Positions 13,907 to 22,247 of a DNA stretch of 64,000 nucleotides are shown here, in pieces. The DNA is taken from positions 1 to 64,000 of the forward strand of contig CAJMKE010000004.1 in assembly GCA_905213895.1 (NCBI GenBank), given 5' to 3'. A program made the translations under genes and the position numbers. The notes under the pieces are model-generated. The model had not been told where the DNA came from. It did not search any database and was given only the letters and a program-made list of their open reading frames with translations. Origin of the DNA: an uncultured Alistipes sp. Its GTDB lineage: Bacteria; Bacteroidota; Bacteroidia; Bacteroidales; Rikenellaceae. Position 1 is the stretch's first letter. Each line of letters begins with the position of its first letter.

Positions 13907-14833
13907 TTATTCGAGAGTATGGCGACCTTTCGCCGTGAGGTAATTTATGAGCAGTGCAGGACGGTCGGTCTGAATCATCGATGCGCCCAGCGACAATACC
14001 TTGCCGTAGACGGCGTCGGGGTCCTTCGCCGCGCGGTCGTCCTCCAATCCGTTCTGTTCGCCGCCGCAGAGCGAGTCCCAGAGCGTGTTTATCCAGAGGC
14101 GCGAACCCGATTTCAGCACGCGGGCGAACACCTCCTCCTCACCGTCGAGCGTGCCGTCCCAGCATATCTCGTATCCTATCGGGCGGATGTCGCTCGCGAG
14201 GTAGCCGTCGAACATGACGCTGTGCTTGTCCCAGCGCGAGGCGAAGTAGTTGATAATCGGCATGTAAATCATGTTGCGGTCGTACTTGGCGAAACGCTTC
14301 GCCACCGCAGCAGCCGACTTCTTGTCCTTGATAATCACCTGGTCTATCATGTTGCGTTCGGCAAGCATAGGCAGAATCTGGTCGTAGTAGTCGTAGCCCT
14401 TGTCGATATTTATCATCACGCGGTCGCGGCAGAGGTCGAGAGCCTCGGCGAGGGTCGGCATGTGGTATTTCGGCATCTTGATGTTGTGCCCCGAGCGCAG
14501 GCAGCAGCGTCTAATCGAGTCGTAGGTAATCTCGGCTATCTTGCCCTTGCCGCTCGTGGTGCGGTTTATGGTCTTGTCGTGGCAAACGACCAGTACGCCG
14601 TCGGCAGTGCGGTGGACATCGATTTCGACGATGTCGACACCCATGCGGATAGCCGATTCGAGGGCTTCGAGCGAGTTTTCGGGATAGTTGCGCCAGTCGC
14701 CGCGATGCGAAATGACGGCGACATAGTTCGACTGCGGGTCGCGCAACTCCCGCAGGATACGTTCCGCGCGGCTCTGCGCTGCGGCGGACACGGCAGCGGC
14801 GACGAACGCCGCGATAACGAGAAGTTTTTTCAT
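13907..14833 (-). CDS. Glycerophosphodiester phosphodiesterase, exported
   Basis: A 308-residue GDPD-family protein with a signal peptide (cleavage near SAAAQ, residue 20). The catalytic blocks are HRGD (His43), VEIDVH (Glu70, Asp72) and VCHD (His85, Asp86), followed by MPTLAEAL and INIDKG. It releases glycerol-3-phosphate from deacylated phospholipids in the periplasm. It is first in a three-gene operon, with the antiporter 6 nt downstream ready to import the product. A -7 element lies 22 nt upstream. Confidence 0.92.
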   Translation of the reverse strand: MKKLLVIAAFVAAAVSAAAQSRAERILRELRDPQSNYVAVISHRGDWRNYPENSLEALESAIRMGVDIVEIDVHRTADGVLVVCHDKTINRTTSGKGKIAEITYDSIRRCCLRSGHNIKMPKYHMPTLAEALDLCRDRVMINIDKGYDYYDQILPMLAERNMIDQVIIKDKKSAAAVAKRFAKYDRNMIYMPIINYFASRWDKHSVMFDGYLASDIRPIGYEICWDGTLDGEEEVFARVLKSGSRLWINTLWDSLCGGEQNGLEDDRAAKDPDAVYGKVLSLGASMIQTDRPALLINYLTAKGRHTLE

Positions 14834-14855
14834 CGATAATTATTTTAGGTAGATA

Positions 14856-14863
14856 CAAAGGTA
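14856..14863 (-). promoter_or_regulatory. -7 element of the phosphodiesterase operon
   Basis: Minus strand TACCTTTG, a full TAnnTTTG match. It is only about 14 nt from the -7 box of the divergent sulfatase promoter, so the two promoters overlap. Confidence 0.6.
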
Positions 14864-14876
14864 TGAATATTTTTCG

Positions 14877-14884
14877 TACTTTTG
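14877..14884 (+). promoter_or_regulatory. -7 element of the sulfatase gene
   Basis: TACTTTTG matches TAnnTTTG, 22 nt before the ATG, and overlaps the divergent promoter region. Confidence 0.55.
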
Positions 14885-14906
14885 ACTACGACTTAAAACT
14901 TACTGC

Positions 14907-16583
14907 ATGAAACATCTCGACAAAACCCTGTGCGGACTGACGATGCTCGCACCGCTGGCGATGGCTCAGAATGCCGACGCCAAGCAACGCCCGAACATTC
15001 TGTTCTTTCTGGTGGACGATTTCGGCTGGACCGAAACGTCGCTCGCCTTCGGAGAGGAGGCATACCCCAACAACATGCGCTTCCACACTCCTAACATGGA
15101 GCGTCTGGCGAAAATGGGCGTCATGATGACCAACGCCTACGCCTGCTCGGTATCAACCCCGACGCGGACATGTCTGATGACGGGCATGAATTCGGCGCAC
15201 ATGGGCATCACCTCGTTCATCTCGCTCTACAAGGACATCGTTCCCGACGCCATAGGCGGACACCCGGGTTCGACCAACGAGAACCTCAACGACATTTTCG
15301 CCCATCCCGAATGGAACCACAACGCGTTGTGTCCCGTTTCGCTCAAAGACGAGAGCGAAATCTACGGTCTCAACCACACTCTCTACGCCACGCCGCTGCC
15401 AGAACTGCTCCGCAATGCGGGCTACCACACGATTCACGTCGGCAAGGCGCACTGGGGACCTGCCGGAACCCCGGGGTCGAACCCATACAACATGGGCTTC
15501 GTCGTGAACATCGCGGGTTCGAGCAACGGACACCCCAAGAGTTATCTGCCCGAGGAGAATTTCGGCAACCTGCCTTACAAGGGCGACTACGGTTCGGTAC
15601 AGAACATGGCGCAATACTACGGAACGGAGATTCACCTCACAGAAGCGATGACGCGCATGGCTCTGCGCACGCTCGAACATCCGATACGTCAGAAGCAGCC
15701 GTTCTTCCTCTACTTCGCGCACTACTCCAACCACACGCCTATCCAGCGCGACAAGCGGTTCATACAGAAATATCTCGACGCCGGCATGGACGAGGGACAG
15801 GCACGCTACGCCTCGATGGTCGAGGGTATGGACAAGAGCCTCGGCGACGTACTCGACTTCTTGGAGGAGAAGGGCATTGCCGACAACACCGTACTGATAT
15901 TCTACTCCGATAACGGCGGACACAGCGTCGGCGGCGAGAAGGGCGGCGAACTGCACACCCAAAACCTGCCGCTGCGCGAGGGCAAAGGCTCCGTCTACGA
16001 AGGCGGAATACGCGTACCGCTGATGTTCTACTGGAAAGACAGAATCAGTGCGGGAACGCGCATCAACACTCCCGTATCGACCGAGGATTTCTTCCCTACC
16101 CTGCTCGAACTCGCGGGCGTAAAGAGTTACGAAACCGTACAGACGACCGACGGCGAGAGCATCGTGCGCCTCGTTACCGCAGGCTCGAAAGCGGTCGAGA
16201 AGGCGATGAAGCGCGGTGAGATTACCAATCAGAAAGAGGCTAACGCATACGTGCTGCCTAAATCGGTTACGGGCATCGACCCAGAGCGCGAAATCGTGTT
16301 CCACTATCCGCACCAACTCCGTTTCGAGGACCAGGAGGACATCGACTTCATGAGCGCGCTCCGACGCGGCGACTGGAAACTCGTCTACCGCATGCACACC
16401 TCCGAACTCGAACTCTACAACCTGCGCGAGGACATCGGCGAGCATAACGACCTCGCAGCCAAATATCCCGAAAAGGTGAAGGAGATGGCGTCGTCGCTGG
16501 GCGAGAAACTCCGCAACTGGAACGCTCCGATGCCGACCGTCCGCGCAACGGGCAAGAAGGTCGCGATGCCGGACGAACTGTAA
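14907..16583 (+). CDS. Ser-type (S1 family) sulfatase, exported
   Basis: A 558-residue alkaline-phosphatase-fold sulfatase with a signal peptide (about 1-26). The metal site begins with DD at 37-38 in FFLVDDFGW. The formylglycine motif is Ser83-Thr-Pro-Thr-Arg87, followed by LMTG, so the modified residue is serine, not cysteine. Modification would need an anaerobic sulfatase-maturing radical-SAM enzyme, which is not in this window. Later blocks HVGKAHWG and YSDNGGHSVGGEKGG are typical. The substrate (host glycosaminoglycan, mucin or other sulfated glycan) cannot be read. It stands alone, with no SusCD pair beside it, and a terminator follows. Confidence 0.92.
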   Translation: MKHLDKTLCGLTMLAPLAMAQNADAKQRPNILFFLVDDFGWTETSLAFGEEAYPNNMRFHTPNMERLAKMGVMMTNAYACSVSTPTRTCLMTGMNSAHMGITSFISLYKDIVPDAIGGHPGSTNENLNDIFAHPEWNHNALCPVSLKDESEIYGLNHTLYATPLPELLRNAGYHTIHVGKAHWGPAGTPGSNPYNMGFVVNIAGSSNGHPKSYLPEENFGNLPYKGDYGSVQNMAQYYGTEIHLTEAMTRMALRTLEHPIRQKQPFFLYFAHYSNHTPIQRDKRFIQKYLDAGMDEGQARYASMVEGMDKSLGDVLDFLEEKGIADNTVLIFYSDNGGHSVGGEKGGELHTQNLPLREGKGSVYEGGIRVPLMFYWKDRISAGTRINTPVSTEDFFPTLLELAGVKSYETVQTTDGESIVRLVTAGSKAVEKAMKRGEITNQKEANAYVLPKSVTGIDPEREIVFHYPHQLRFEDQEDIDFMSALRRGDWKLVYRMHTSELELYNLREDIGEHNDLAAKYPEKVKEMASSLGEKLRNWNAPMPTVRATGKKVAMPDEL

Positions 16584-16603
16584 ACGGCTGCGGCACTGTA
16601 AAA

Positions 16604-16635
16604 CAATCGGGCTGCCCAAATGGGCAGCCCGATTG
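16604..16635. terminator. Terminator between sulfatase and GH97 gene (convergent)
   Basis: Perfect 14-bp stem (CAATCGGGCTGCCC/GGGCAGCCCGATTG) with an AAAT loop, then TCTCTTT. Confidence 0.8.
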
Positions 16636-16638
16636 TCT

Positions 16639-16683
16639 CTTTAAGGTCCTTAAAGACTTTAAGGACTTTAATGTCGTTAAAGC
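16639..16683. repeat. Nonamer array A9 (5 units)
   Basis: CTTTAAGGT, CCTTAAAGA, CTTTAAGGA, CTTTAATGT, CGTTAAAGC. It fills the convergent gap up to 12 nt from the GH97 stop. Confidence 0.94.
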
Positions 16684-16694
16684 CGCGCGGCATA

Positions 16695-18890
16695 TTACCG
16701 CAGTCGTTTCAATTTTTTGTCGGCATCGGTCGCCTCGCGGATAGAGATTGCGAAGCCGCCGCCGCGAGCCATGGCGATTTTAAGCACGCTGCGCGAATCG
16801 ACCTTACCGCTCGTGATGACGTAGCCGTCGGGCTTGGTCTTGTAGTCGGCATCAGCCGAATCGGCATAGAGCGTCGCGACATAACTCTTGGACGGGTCGA
16901 GAAAATCGAGTGCCACCGGCATCGTGCGCCGCTCCCCATTGGTTACGCCGCCGACGAACCAGTCGCCGCTCTCCTTTGCCTGACGCGCCGCAACGATATA
17001 TTCGCCCGGTTCGGCTGCGAGATAGCGGCTCCGGCGCCAATCGACCGCGACATCCTTGATAAATTGGAACGCATCGGCATAACGCTCGTAATGCTCGGGC
17101 AGGTCGGCTGCCATCTGCAACGGCGAGTACATCGTAACGTAGAGCGCGAGTTGGTTGCATATCGTCGCATTCACCCACGACACCTTGTTGCCGTTGCTCA
17201 CCTTCGTAACGTCCATCTCGAAGATGCCCGGCGTATAGTCCATAGGTCCTCCCTTCAATCGCGTGAACGGCAGAATCGTAACGTGGTGCGGTTTCGTGCC
17301 GCCGAACGCCTGGTACTCCGTACCGCGGGCGGATTCGTTGCCGATAAGGTTCGGATATGTGCGGCACAGACCCGTAGGGCGCACAGCCTCGTGGGCATTG
17401 ACCATCACACGGTGTTTGGCTGCCTCCTTGACGGCATAGAGATAGTGGTTCACCATCCACTGTCCGTAGTGGTGTTCGCCGCGCGGCACGATGTCGCCCA
17501 CGTAGCCGCTCTTGACGGCATTGTAGCCGTAGCGGTTCATCAGCGAATACGCCTTCTCCATGTGGCGTTCGTAGTTGCGGACGGACGACGACGTCTCGTG
17601 GTGCATCATCAGACGCACGCCCTTCGACTGCGCATACTCGTTGAGAGCCGCGATGTCGAAATCGGGATACGGGGTAACGAAGTCGAACACGTAGTCCTTC
17701 TTCTTGCCTGCCCAATCCTCCCAGCCGATGTTCCAGCCCTCGACCAGCACCTGGTCGAAGCCGTGTTCGGCGGCGAAGTCGATATAGCGGCGGACATTGG
17801 CATTGTTGGCGGCATGGCGACCCGACGGCTTCGCCTTCGCGTAGTCGGTAACGCCCAACTGCACGGCAGGATACTCGGCGGTATACGCCCAGTCGCTCTT
17901 GCCCGAAATCATCTCCCACCACACGCCGACATATTTCACCGGCTTAATCCACGACGTATCCTCCAACGCGCACGGGTCGTTCAGATTGAGCGTCAGATTG
18001 GACGCGAGCATGTCGCAGGCGTTGTCGGTAACGGTAACCGAACGCCACGGAGTGTGGCACGGAGCCTGCATCCAGCCCTTGTAGCCCTGCGCATCTGGCG
18101 TCAGATGCGAGGTGAACACGAAATTGCGGTCGTCCAAGTCGAGGTGCATGCACGAGTAATCGACCAGTGCCGCCTCGTGAATGTTGAGATAGAGACCGTC
18201 ATCGGTTTTGAGTTGCAGCGCGGTCTGCACGCCAGTAGGCGAGAAAATCTGTTGCGACGAGTTGCCGCAGACGGCTTTCGGCAGCAGCGGGCGAATCTCG
18301 GACAGGCGCGAAACCGTGTAGTCGTACTCCTGCGTATCGTAGTCGCCCGCAATCCAGTACGCCGTGTGGTCGCCCGTCATGGCGAACTGCGTGCGCTCCT
18401 CGGCAATCACGAAATATGTCAAATCCTGCTGCTCGGGGAACTCGTAGCGCAGACCCATGCCGTCGTCGTAGAGGCGGAAGCGGATATTCATCAGATAACC
18501 GCGGTCGTCGCGGCGCAGGCGGACGAGCATTTCGTTATAGTTGTTGCGAATCTCGGCATTCTCGCCCCAAACGGGAGTCCACGTCTCGTCGAACGACGAC
18601 TGTTCCGAGCCGAGCGACACGAATCCGCGGTTCATCGGGAATACGCCTTTCTCGCGCTTGCTGTTGAAGTCGCCGAACGTCGCGTAGGCATCCTCGACGA
18701 ATTCGAATCCGAGCGCACTCGGACGAACCACCTCTCTGTCCTTGTATGACAGCGAATAGGTAGGCACGCCGCCTTCGGCTATCGCGAATCGCAGTTCCAG
18801 ATTGCCGTCGGGCGAGCGGAGCGACTGCGCCGACACGGAAACAAAGAGTGCCGCGGCAGCCGCAACGGAAAGTAATCTTTTGAAGTTCAT
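16695..18890 (-). CDS. susB: GH97 alpha-glucosidase, SusB-like
   Basis: A 731-residue periplasmic enzyme with a signal peptide ending at VSAQ (22). The N-terminal GH97 beta-sandwich is followed by a TIM barrel. Glu432 (in MMHHET), Glu501 (NAHEAVRPTGL) and Glu525 (RGTEY) have exactly the spacing of SusB residues 439, 508 and 532, the set found in inverting alpha-glucosidases, as opposed to the retaining branch that uses an aspartate. It should split malto-oligosaccharides to glucose after import. Last gene of the starch locus; array A10 lies between it and the upstream SusA-like gene. Confidence 0.93.
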   Translation of the reverse strand: MNFKRLLSVAAAAALFVSVSAQSLRSPDGNLELRFAIAEGGVPTYSLSYKDREVVRPSALGFEFVEDAYATFGDFNSKREKGVFPMNRGFVSLGSEQSSFDETWTPVWGENAEIRNNYNEMLVRLRRDDRGYLMNIRFRLYDDGMGLRYEFPEQQDLTYFVIAEERTQFAMTGDHTAYWIAGDYDTQEYDYTVSRLSEIRPLLPKAVCGNSSQQIFSPTGVQTALQLKTDDGLYLNIHEAALVDYSCMHLDLDDRNFVFTSHLTPDAQGYKGWMQAPCHTPWRSVTVTDNACDMLASNLTLNLNDPCALEDTSWIKPVKYVGVWWEMISGKSDWAYTAEYPAVQLGVTDYAKAKPSGRHAANNANVRRYIDFAAEHGFDQVLVEGWNIGWEDWAGKKKDYVFDFVTPYPDFDIAALNEYAQSKGVRLMMHHETSSSVRNYERHMEKAYSLMNRYGYNAVKSGYVGDIVPRGEHHYGQWMVNHYLYAVKEAAKHRVMVNAHEAVRPTGLCRTYPNLIGNESARGTEYQAFGGTKPHHVTILPFTRLKGGPMDYTPGIFEMDVTKVSNGNKVSWVNATICNQLALYVTMYSPLQMAADLPEHYERYADAFQFIKDVAVDWRRSRYLAAEPGEYIVAARQAKESGDWFVGGVTNGERRTMPVALDFLDPSKSYVATLYADSADADYKTKPDGYVITSGKVDSRSVLKIAMARGGGFAISIREATDADKKLKRLR

Positions 18891-18917
18891 CGGTTATAGA
18901 GTTTTTTTCGGTTGTTG

Positions 18918-18963
18918 AAATAAAGTCATTAAGGACTTTAAAGACTTTAAGGTCTTTAAGGAC
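18918..18963. repeat. Nonamer array A10 (4-5 units)
   Basis: A partial AATAAAGT, then CATTAAGGA, CTTTAAAGA, CTTTAAGGT, CTTTAAGGA. It occupies most of the gap between two codirectional starch-locus genes. Confidence 0.92.
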
Positions 18964-18971
18964 TGCTTATG

Positions 18972-20852
18972 CTATCGCTTGAATTCGACTATCAGCGCGC
19001 TCTGCGGAGCGACGACCGTCGAGTCGTCCACCGTGCATGTTTCGCCCGTCGGCACGATGCGTCCGTCGCGGAGCGAAGCGGCGATTTCGGCATAGTTCGA
19101 CCACGGCACGCAGCGCGGTTCGGGAGCGTTGTTGATGAACACGAACACGGCATCGCTGTCGTCGTAGCGGAAGTAGGCATACGTATTGTCGCGCGAAAGG
19201 AAGTGCATCGTGCGTCCAGAGTGAATCACCGTCTTGTCCTTGCGCCAGCGGAACAGGCTGCGGGTATAGTCGAACACGTCGCGCTGCACCCCGTCGCGCT
19301 GCGCAGGGTCGAACAAATCGACCTTGTCGCCGCGCCAGCCGCCCGGGAAGTCGACACGCAGTCCGCCGTGTCCCTGCGAAAGGTCTTTCGAGCGGAACAT
19401 CATCTCGTCGCCGGAGAATATCTGGGGGATGCCGCGCATCGTGGCGAGCATAGCCATAGTCAGTTTCATGCGGCGCGGATTGCCGTTCACCACGTCGGCG
19501 ATACGGTCGGTATCGTGGTTGGCGAAGAAAACAAGCATGTTCGAGAGGTCGTGGTAGACGAAATCGTGCGACACGCAGTCGTAGACACGCGTCATGCCTT
19601 CGCCCCAGTTAGGCTTGTCCTCGTTCATCGCCTTGCAGACCGCCTCGCGCAGCGGGAAGTCCATTATCGACGGCAGATGCGAATCGAAGCCGTCCTTGTT
19701 GGCGTTGCCGCCCTGCCAGTAGGCGAGTTGAGGAATCGACGAGGTCCAGCACTCGCCGACGATATTGATGTTCGGATACTCGCGGCGCACCGCAGCGCAC
19801 CACTCGCTCATCGGCATCTTCTCGTTGTACGGGTAGGTATCGACGCGCAGACCGTCCAAGTCGGCGTACTCTATCCACCATACCGCCCACTGCTCGAAAT
19901 AGCGGCGCACGAAGGCGTTGTCGAGGTTCATGTCGGGCATCGTAGGCACGAACCAGCCGCTCTCCTGCAACATCAGGTCGCGTTTCGAGGCGTTGATGTC
20001 CATGTTGGTCGAGAACGCGATGTTAGACGGCGTGTACTCGTCGAACCGGTGAATCCAATCCTCGAACGGCAGGTTGTCGAGCCACCAATGACCGATACCG
20101 CAGTGGTTAGGCACGACGTCCATTATCACTTTCAGTCCGCGCGAATGGGCGTTGCGCACGAAATCGCGGTACTGCCCGTTCGAGCCGAAGCGCGGGTCGA
20201 TATTGTAGTAGTCGGCGCATGCGTAGCCGTGGTACGAGCCGTCGGGGTCGTCGTCGAGAAGCAGCGGTGTCGCCCATACGGCGGTCGCGCCGAGGTCGGC
20301 GATGTAGTCGAGATGAGCATCCATACCCGCGATGTCGCCGCCGTGGCGACCGAAATATTCGCTGCGCGCGCAAGGCTCTTTCGTCTCGGTGCAGGTATCG
20401 TTGCTCTCGTCGCCGTTGGCGAAGCGGTCGGGCATGAGCAGGTATATCATGTCGGCGGTCGTGAAACTGCCTCTGTCGCGCGAACCCTCGCGGCGTCCGG
20501 CTATCTCGTAGGCATACTTGAACCGCTCCCCGTCGCGCGAGAAGACCAGATAGTATGTCCCCGCCTCGGCGCGCGGCGAAACAGCCACGTCCACGAACAG
20601 ATAGTCGGGGCTGTCGGCTTTATGCACGCCCGTAATTTTCGCATCGCCGCCCGCAACGGCGACGTCGCATTCGGAGATTCCCTTTCCGTAGACCATGAGT
20701 TGGAGCGGAGTCTCCATACCCACCCACCATGACAGCGGCTCCACGCGGTCGATGCGGTCGCCGGCATCGGCTACCGACGCGAGGTCGATACGCGACGATG
20801 TGCAGGCAGCCGCCAACACCGTCGCACAGAATATGATTGCAAATCGTTTCAT
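18972..20852 (-). CDS. susA: GH13 neopullulanase/alpha-amylase lipoprotein, SusA-like
   Basis: A 626-residue GH13 enzyme with lipobox Cys17 (AAACTSS). The N-terminal beta domain (about 28-120, with SWWVGMETPLQLMVYG) is of the cyclomaltodextrinase/neopullulanase type. The catalytic barrel shows DVVPNH (245-250), Asp338 in GLRVDTY, Glu367 in VGECW and Asp447 in FFANHD, a complete triad. In the B. theta Sus system SusA degrades oligosaccharides in the periplasm, and the lack of acidic residues right after the lipid cysteine is consistent with an inward-facing lipoprotein (inference). It overlaps the upstream GH13 gene by 4 nt. Confidence 0.92.
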   Translation of the reverse strand: MKRFAIIFCATVLAAACTSSRIDLASVADAGDRIDRVEPLSWWVGMETPLQLMVYGKGISECDVAVAGGDAKITGVHKADSPDYLFVDVAVSPRAEAGTYYLVFSRDGERFKYAYEIAGRREGSRDRGSFTTADMIYLLMPDRFANGDESNDTCTETKEPCARSEYFGRHGGDIAGMDAHLDYIADLGATAVWATPLLLDDDPDGSYHGYACADYYNIDPRFGSNGQYRDFVRNAHSRGLKVIMDVVPNHCGIGHWWLDNLPFEDWIHRFDEYTPSNIAFSTNMDINASKRDLMLQESGWFVPTMPDMNLDNAFVRRYFEQWAVWWIEYADLDGLRVDTYPYNEKMPMSEWCAAVRREYPNINIVGECWTSSIPQLAYWQGGNANKDGFDSHLPSIMDFPLREAVCKAMNEDKPNWGEGMTRVYDCVSHDFVYHDLSNMLVFFANHDTDRIADVVNGNPRRMKLTMAMLATMRGIPQIFSGDEMMFRSKDLSQGHGGLRVDFPGGWRGDKVDLFDPAQRDGVQRDVFDYTRSLFRWRKDKTVIHSGRTMHFLSRDNTYAYFRYDDSDAVFVFINNAPEPRCVPWSNYAEIAASLRDGRIVPTGETCTVDDSTVVAPQSALIVEFKR

Positions 20853-22195
20853 CGTGTAAGAATTATGTATGACCAGCCTTTCATTTCGTATCGGTCGCCG
20901 ACGCTTACCGTACGGCGTTCGCCCGTCGCGAAATCGGTGTATTCGCCCTCCGCGCCCGTGAAATCGGGTTTCGCGACGACGGTTTCGGGCGATAGGTTGA
21001 GCAGCGCGACCACGGAGTTGTCCCCGTTCTCGCGGACGAACGCGAGCAGACGCTCCGCATCGTCGTGCGGCAGCAGGCGCATCGGCGCGCCCGCTTCGCC
21101 CGCATCCAGAGCCGGATTGTCATGGCGCAGGGCATTCATGCGGCGGTAAAATTCGGTAAACCGGTTAGGCGTCCTATCGTCGAGGCAATCCTTGTCGAAG
21201 AATGCGAAACGGCGGTTGAAGCCGAACTCCTGACCCGTATAGATAAGCGGTTGTCCGTTAGGCAGCAGATATGTCAGTACTGCCATCACCTCGGCGGCAT
21301 CGCCCATACGCTCGAACTCCGTTCCCGCCCACGAATTTTCGTCGTGGTTCGACGTGAACATCAGTCGGAACGCCTCGCGCGGCGACTGTTCGGCATCGCG
21401 CGCGACGTAACCGACGATGTCGTCAGCCGTCTTCTTGCCCTGCGCGACGTCGTTCATCAGGTGGTGCAGTTCCCACGTATACGAGGCATCGAACCCAGCC
21501 TCCGTATGCAGGTCGGGGCGTTCGCCCTCGGCAAGCAGATACAACTCGGGGTTCACCGCGCGAATTTCGGCAAAGGCATCGCGCCAAAAGTCGGTCGGCA
21601 CGAGCATCGCCATATCGCAGCGGAATCCGTCCACGCCCTTATCGACCCAGTAGCGCAGCATACGCTTCATCTCCTTGCGCAGGTCGGCATTCGCATAGTT
21701 GAGTTTCGCGATGTCGGTCCAGTCGTACTCGACGACGGTATTGCCGAGCGAGTCGCGGATATACCAATCCTTCGGCTTCCCGTCCACCCACGCCGCATCC
21801 GGCGAAGTGTGGTTGGCGACGCAGTCGAGAATCACGCGCAGTCCGAGCGAGTGCGCCGCGGCGAGGAAATGTTCGAAATCCGCCATCGTACCGAACTCGG
21901 GATTGACGGCATAGTAGTCGCGGATAGCGTAGTAGGAGCCGAGCGAGCCTTTGCGACCCTTCTCGCCGATAGGATGAATCGGCATGAGCCACACTATGTC
22001 CACGCCCAAGTCGCGCAGTTCGGGCAGCCGCTCCTCGGCGGCGGCGAAAGTACCATCAGCCGTACTCTGGCGTACATTCATCTCGTAAACCACCGAATTA
22101 TACGTCCATTCGGGGTGTGCCGTGCGGCACGTCTGTTTGTCGGCGCATCCGGCGAGCAGCGCGGCGGCGGACAATACGGTCAGCAGTTTTTTCAT
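20849..22195 (-). CDS. GH13 alpha-amylase lipoprotein, compact form
   Basis: A 448-residue enzyme with lipobox Cys17 (LLAGCADK). The GH13 triad is complete: Asp194 in GFRCDMA, Glu223 in LAEGE and Asp285 in SNHDEN, plus LDCVANH. There is no additional N-terminal or inserted carbohydrate-binding module, so it is much smaller than the SusA- and SusG-like proteins on either side. Its stop overlaps the next start by 4 nt. It has no counterpart in the classical eight-gene sus operon and probably adds a second oligosaccharide-cleaving activity. Confidence 0.92.
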   Translation of the reverse strand: MKKLLTVLSAAALLAGCADKQTCRTAHPEWTYNSVVYEMNVRQSTADGTFAAAEERLPELRDLGVDIVWLMPIHPIGEKGRKGSLGSYYAIRDYYAVNPEFGTMADFEHFLAAAHSLGLRVILDCVANHTSPDAAWVDGKPKDWYIRDSLGNTVVEYDWTDIAKLNYANADLRKEMKRMLRYWVDKGVDGFRCDMAMLVPTDFWRDAFAEIRAVNPELYLLAEGERPDLHTEAGFDASYTWELHHLMNDVAQGKKTADDIVGYVARDAEQSPREAFRLMFTSNHDENSWAGTEFERMGDAAEVMAVLTYLLPNGQPLIYTGQEFGFNRRFAFFDKDCLDDRTPNRFTEFYRRMNALRHDNPALDAGEAGAPMRLLPHDDAERLLAFVRENGDNSVVALLNLSPETVVAKPDFTGAEGEYTDFATGERRTVSVGDRYEMKGWSYIILTR

Positions 22196-22208
22196 ACAAT
22201 AATAAAGT

Positions 22209-22244
22209 CTTTAAGGTCTTTAAAGTCGTTAAGGACTTTAATTA
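22209..22244. repeat. Nonamer array A11 (4 units)
   Basis: CTTTAAGGT, CTTTAAAGT, CGTTAAGGA, CTTTAATTA. It fills the 52-nt gap between SusG-like and compact GH13 genes. Confidence 0.92.
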
Positions 22245-22247
22245 TGG

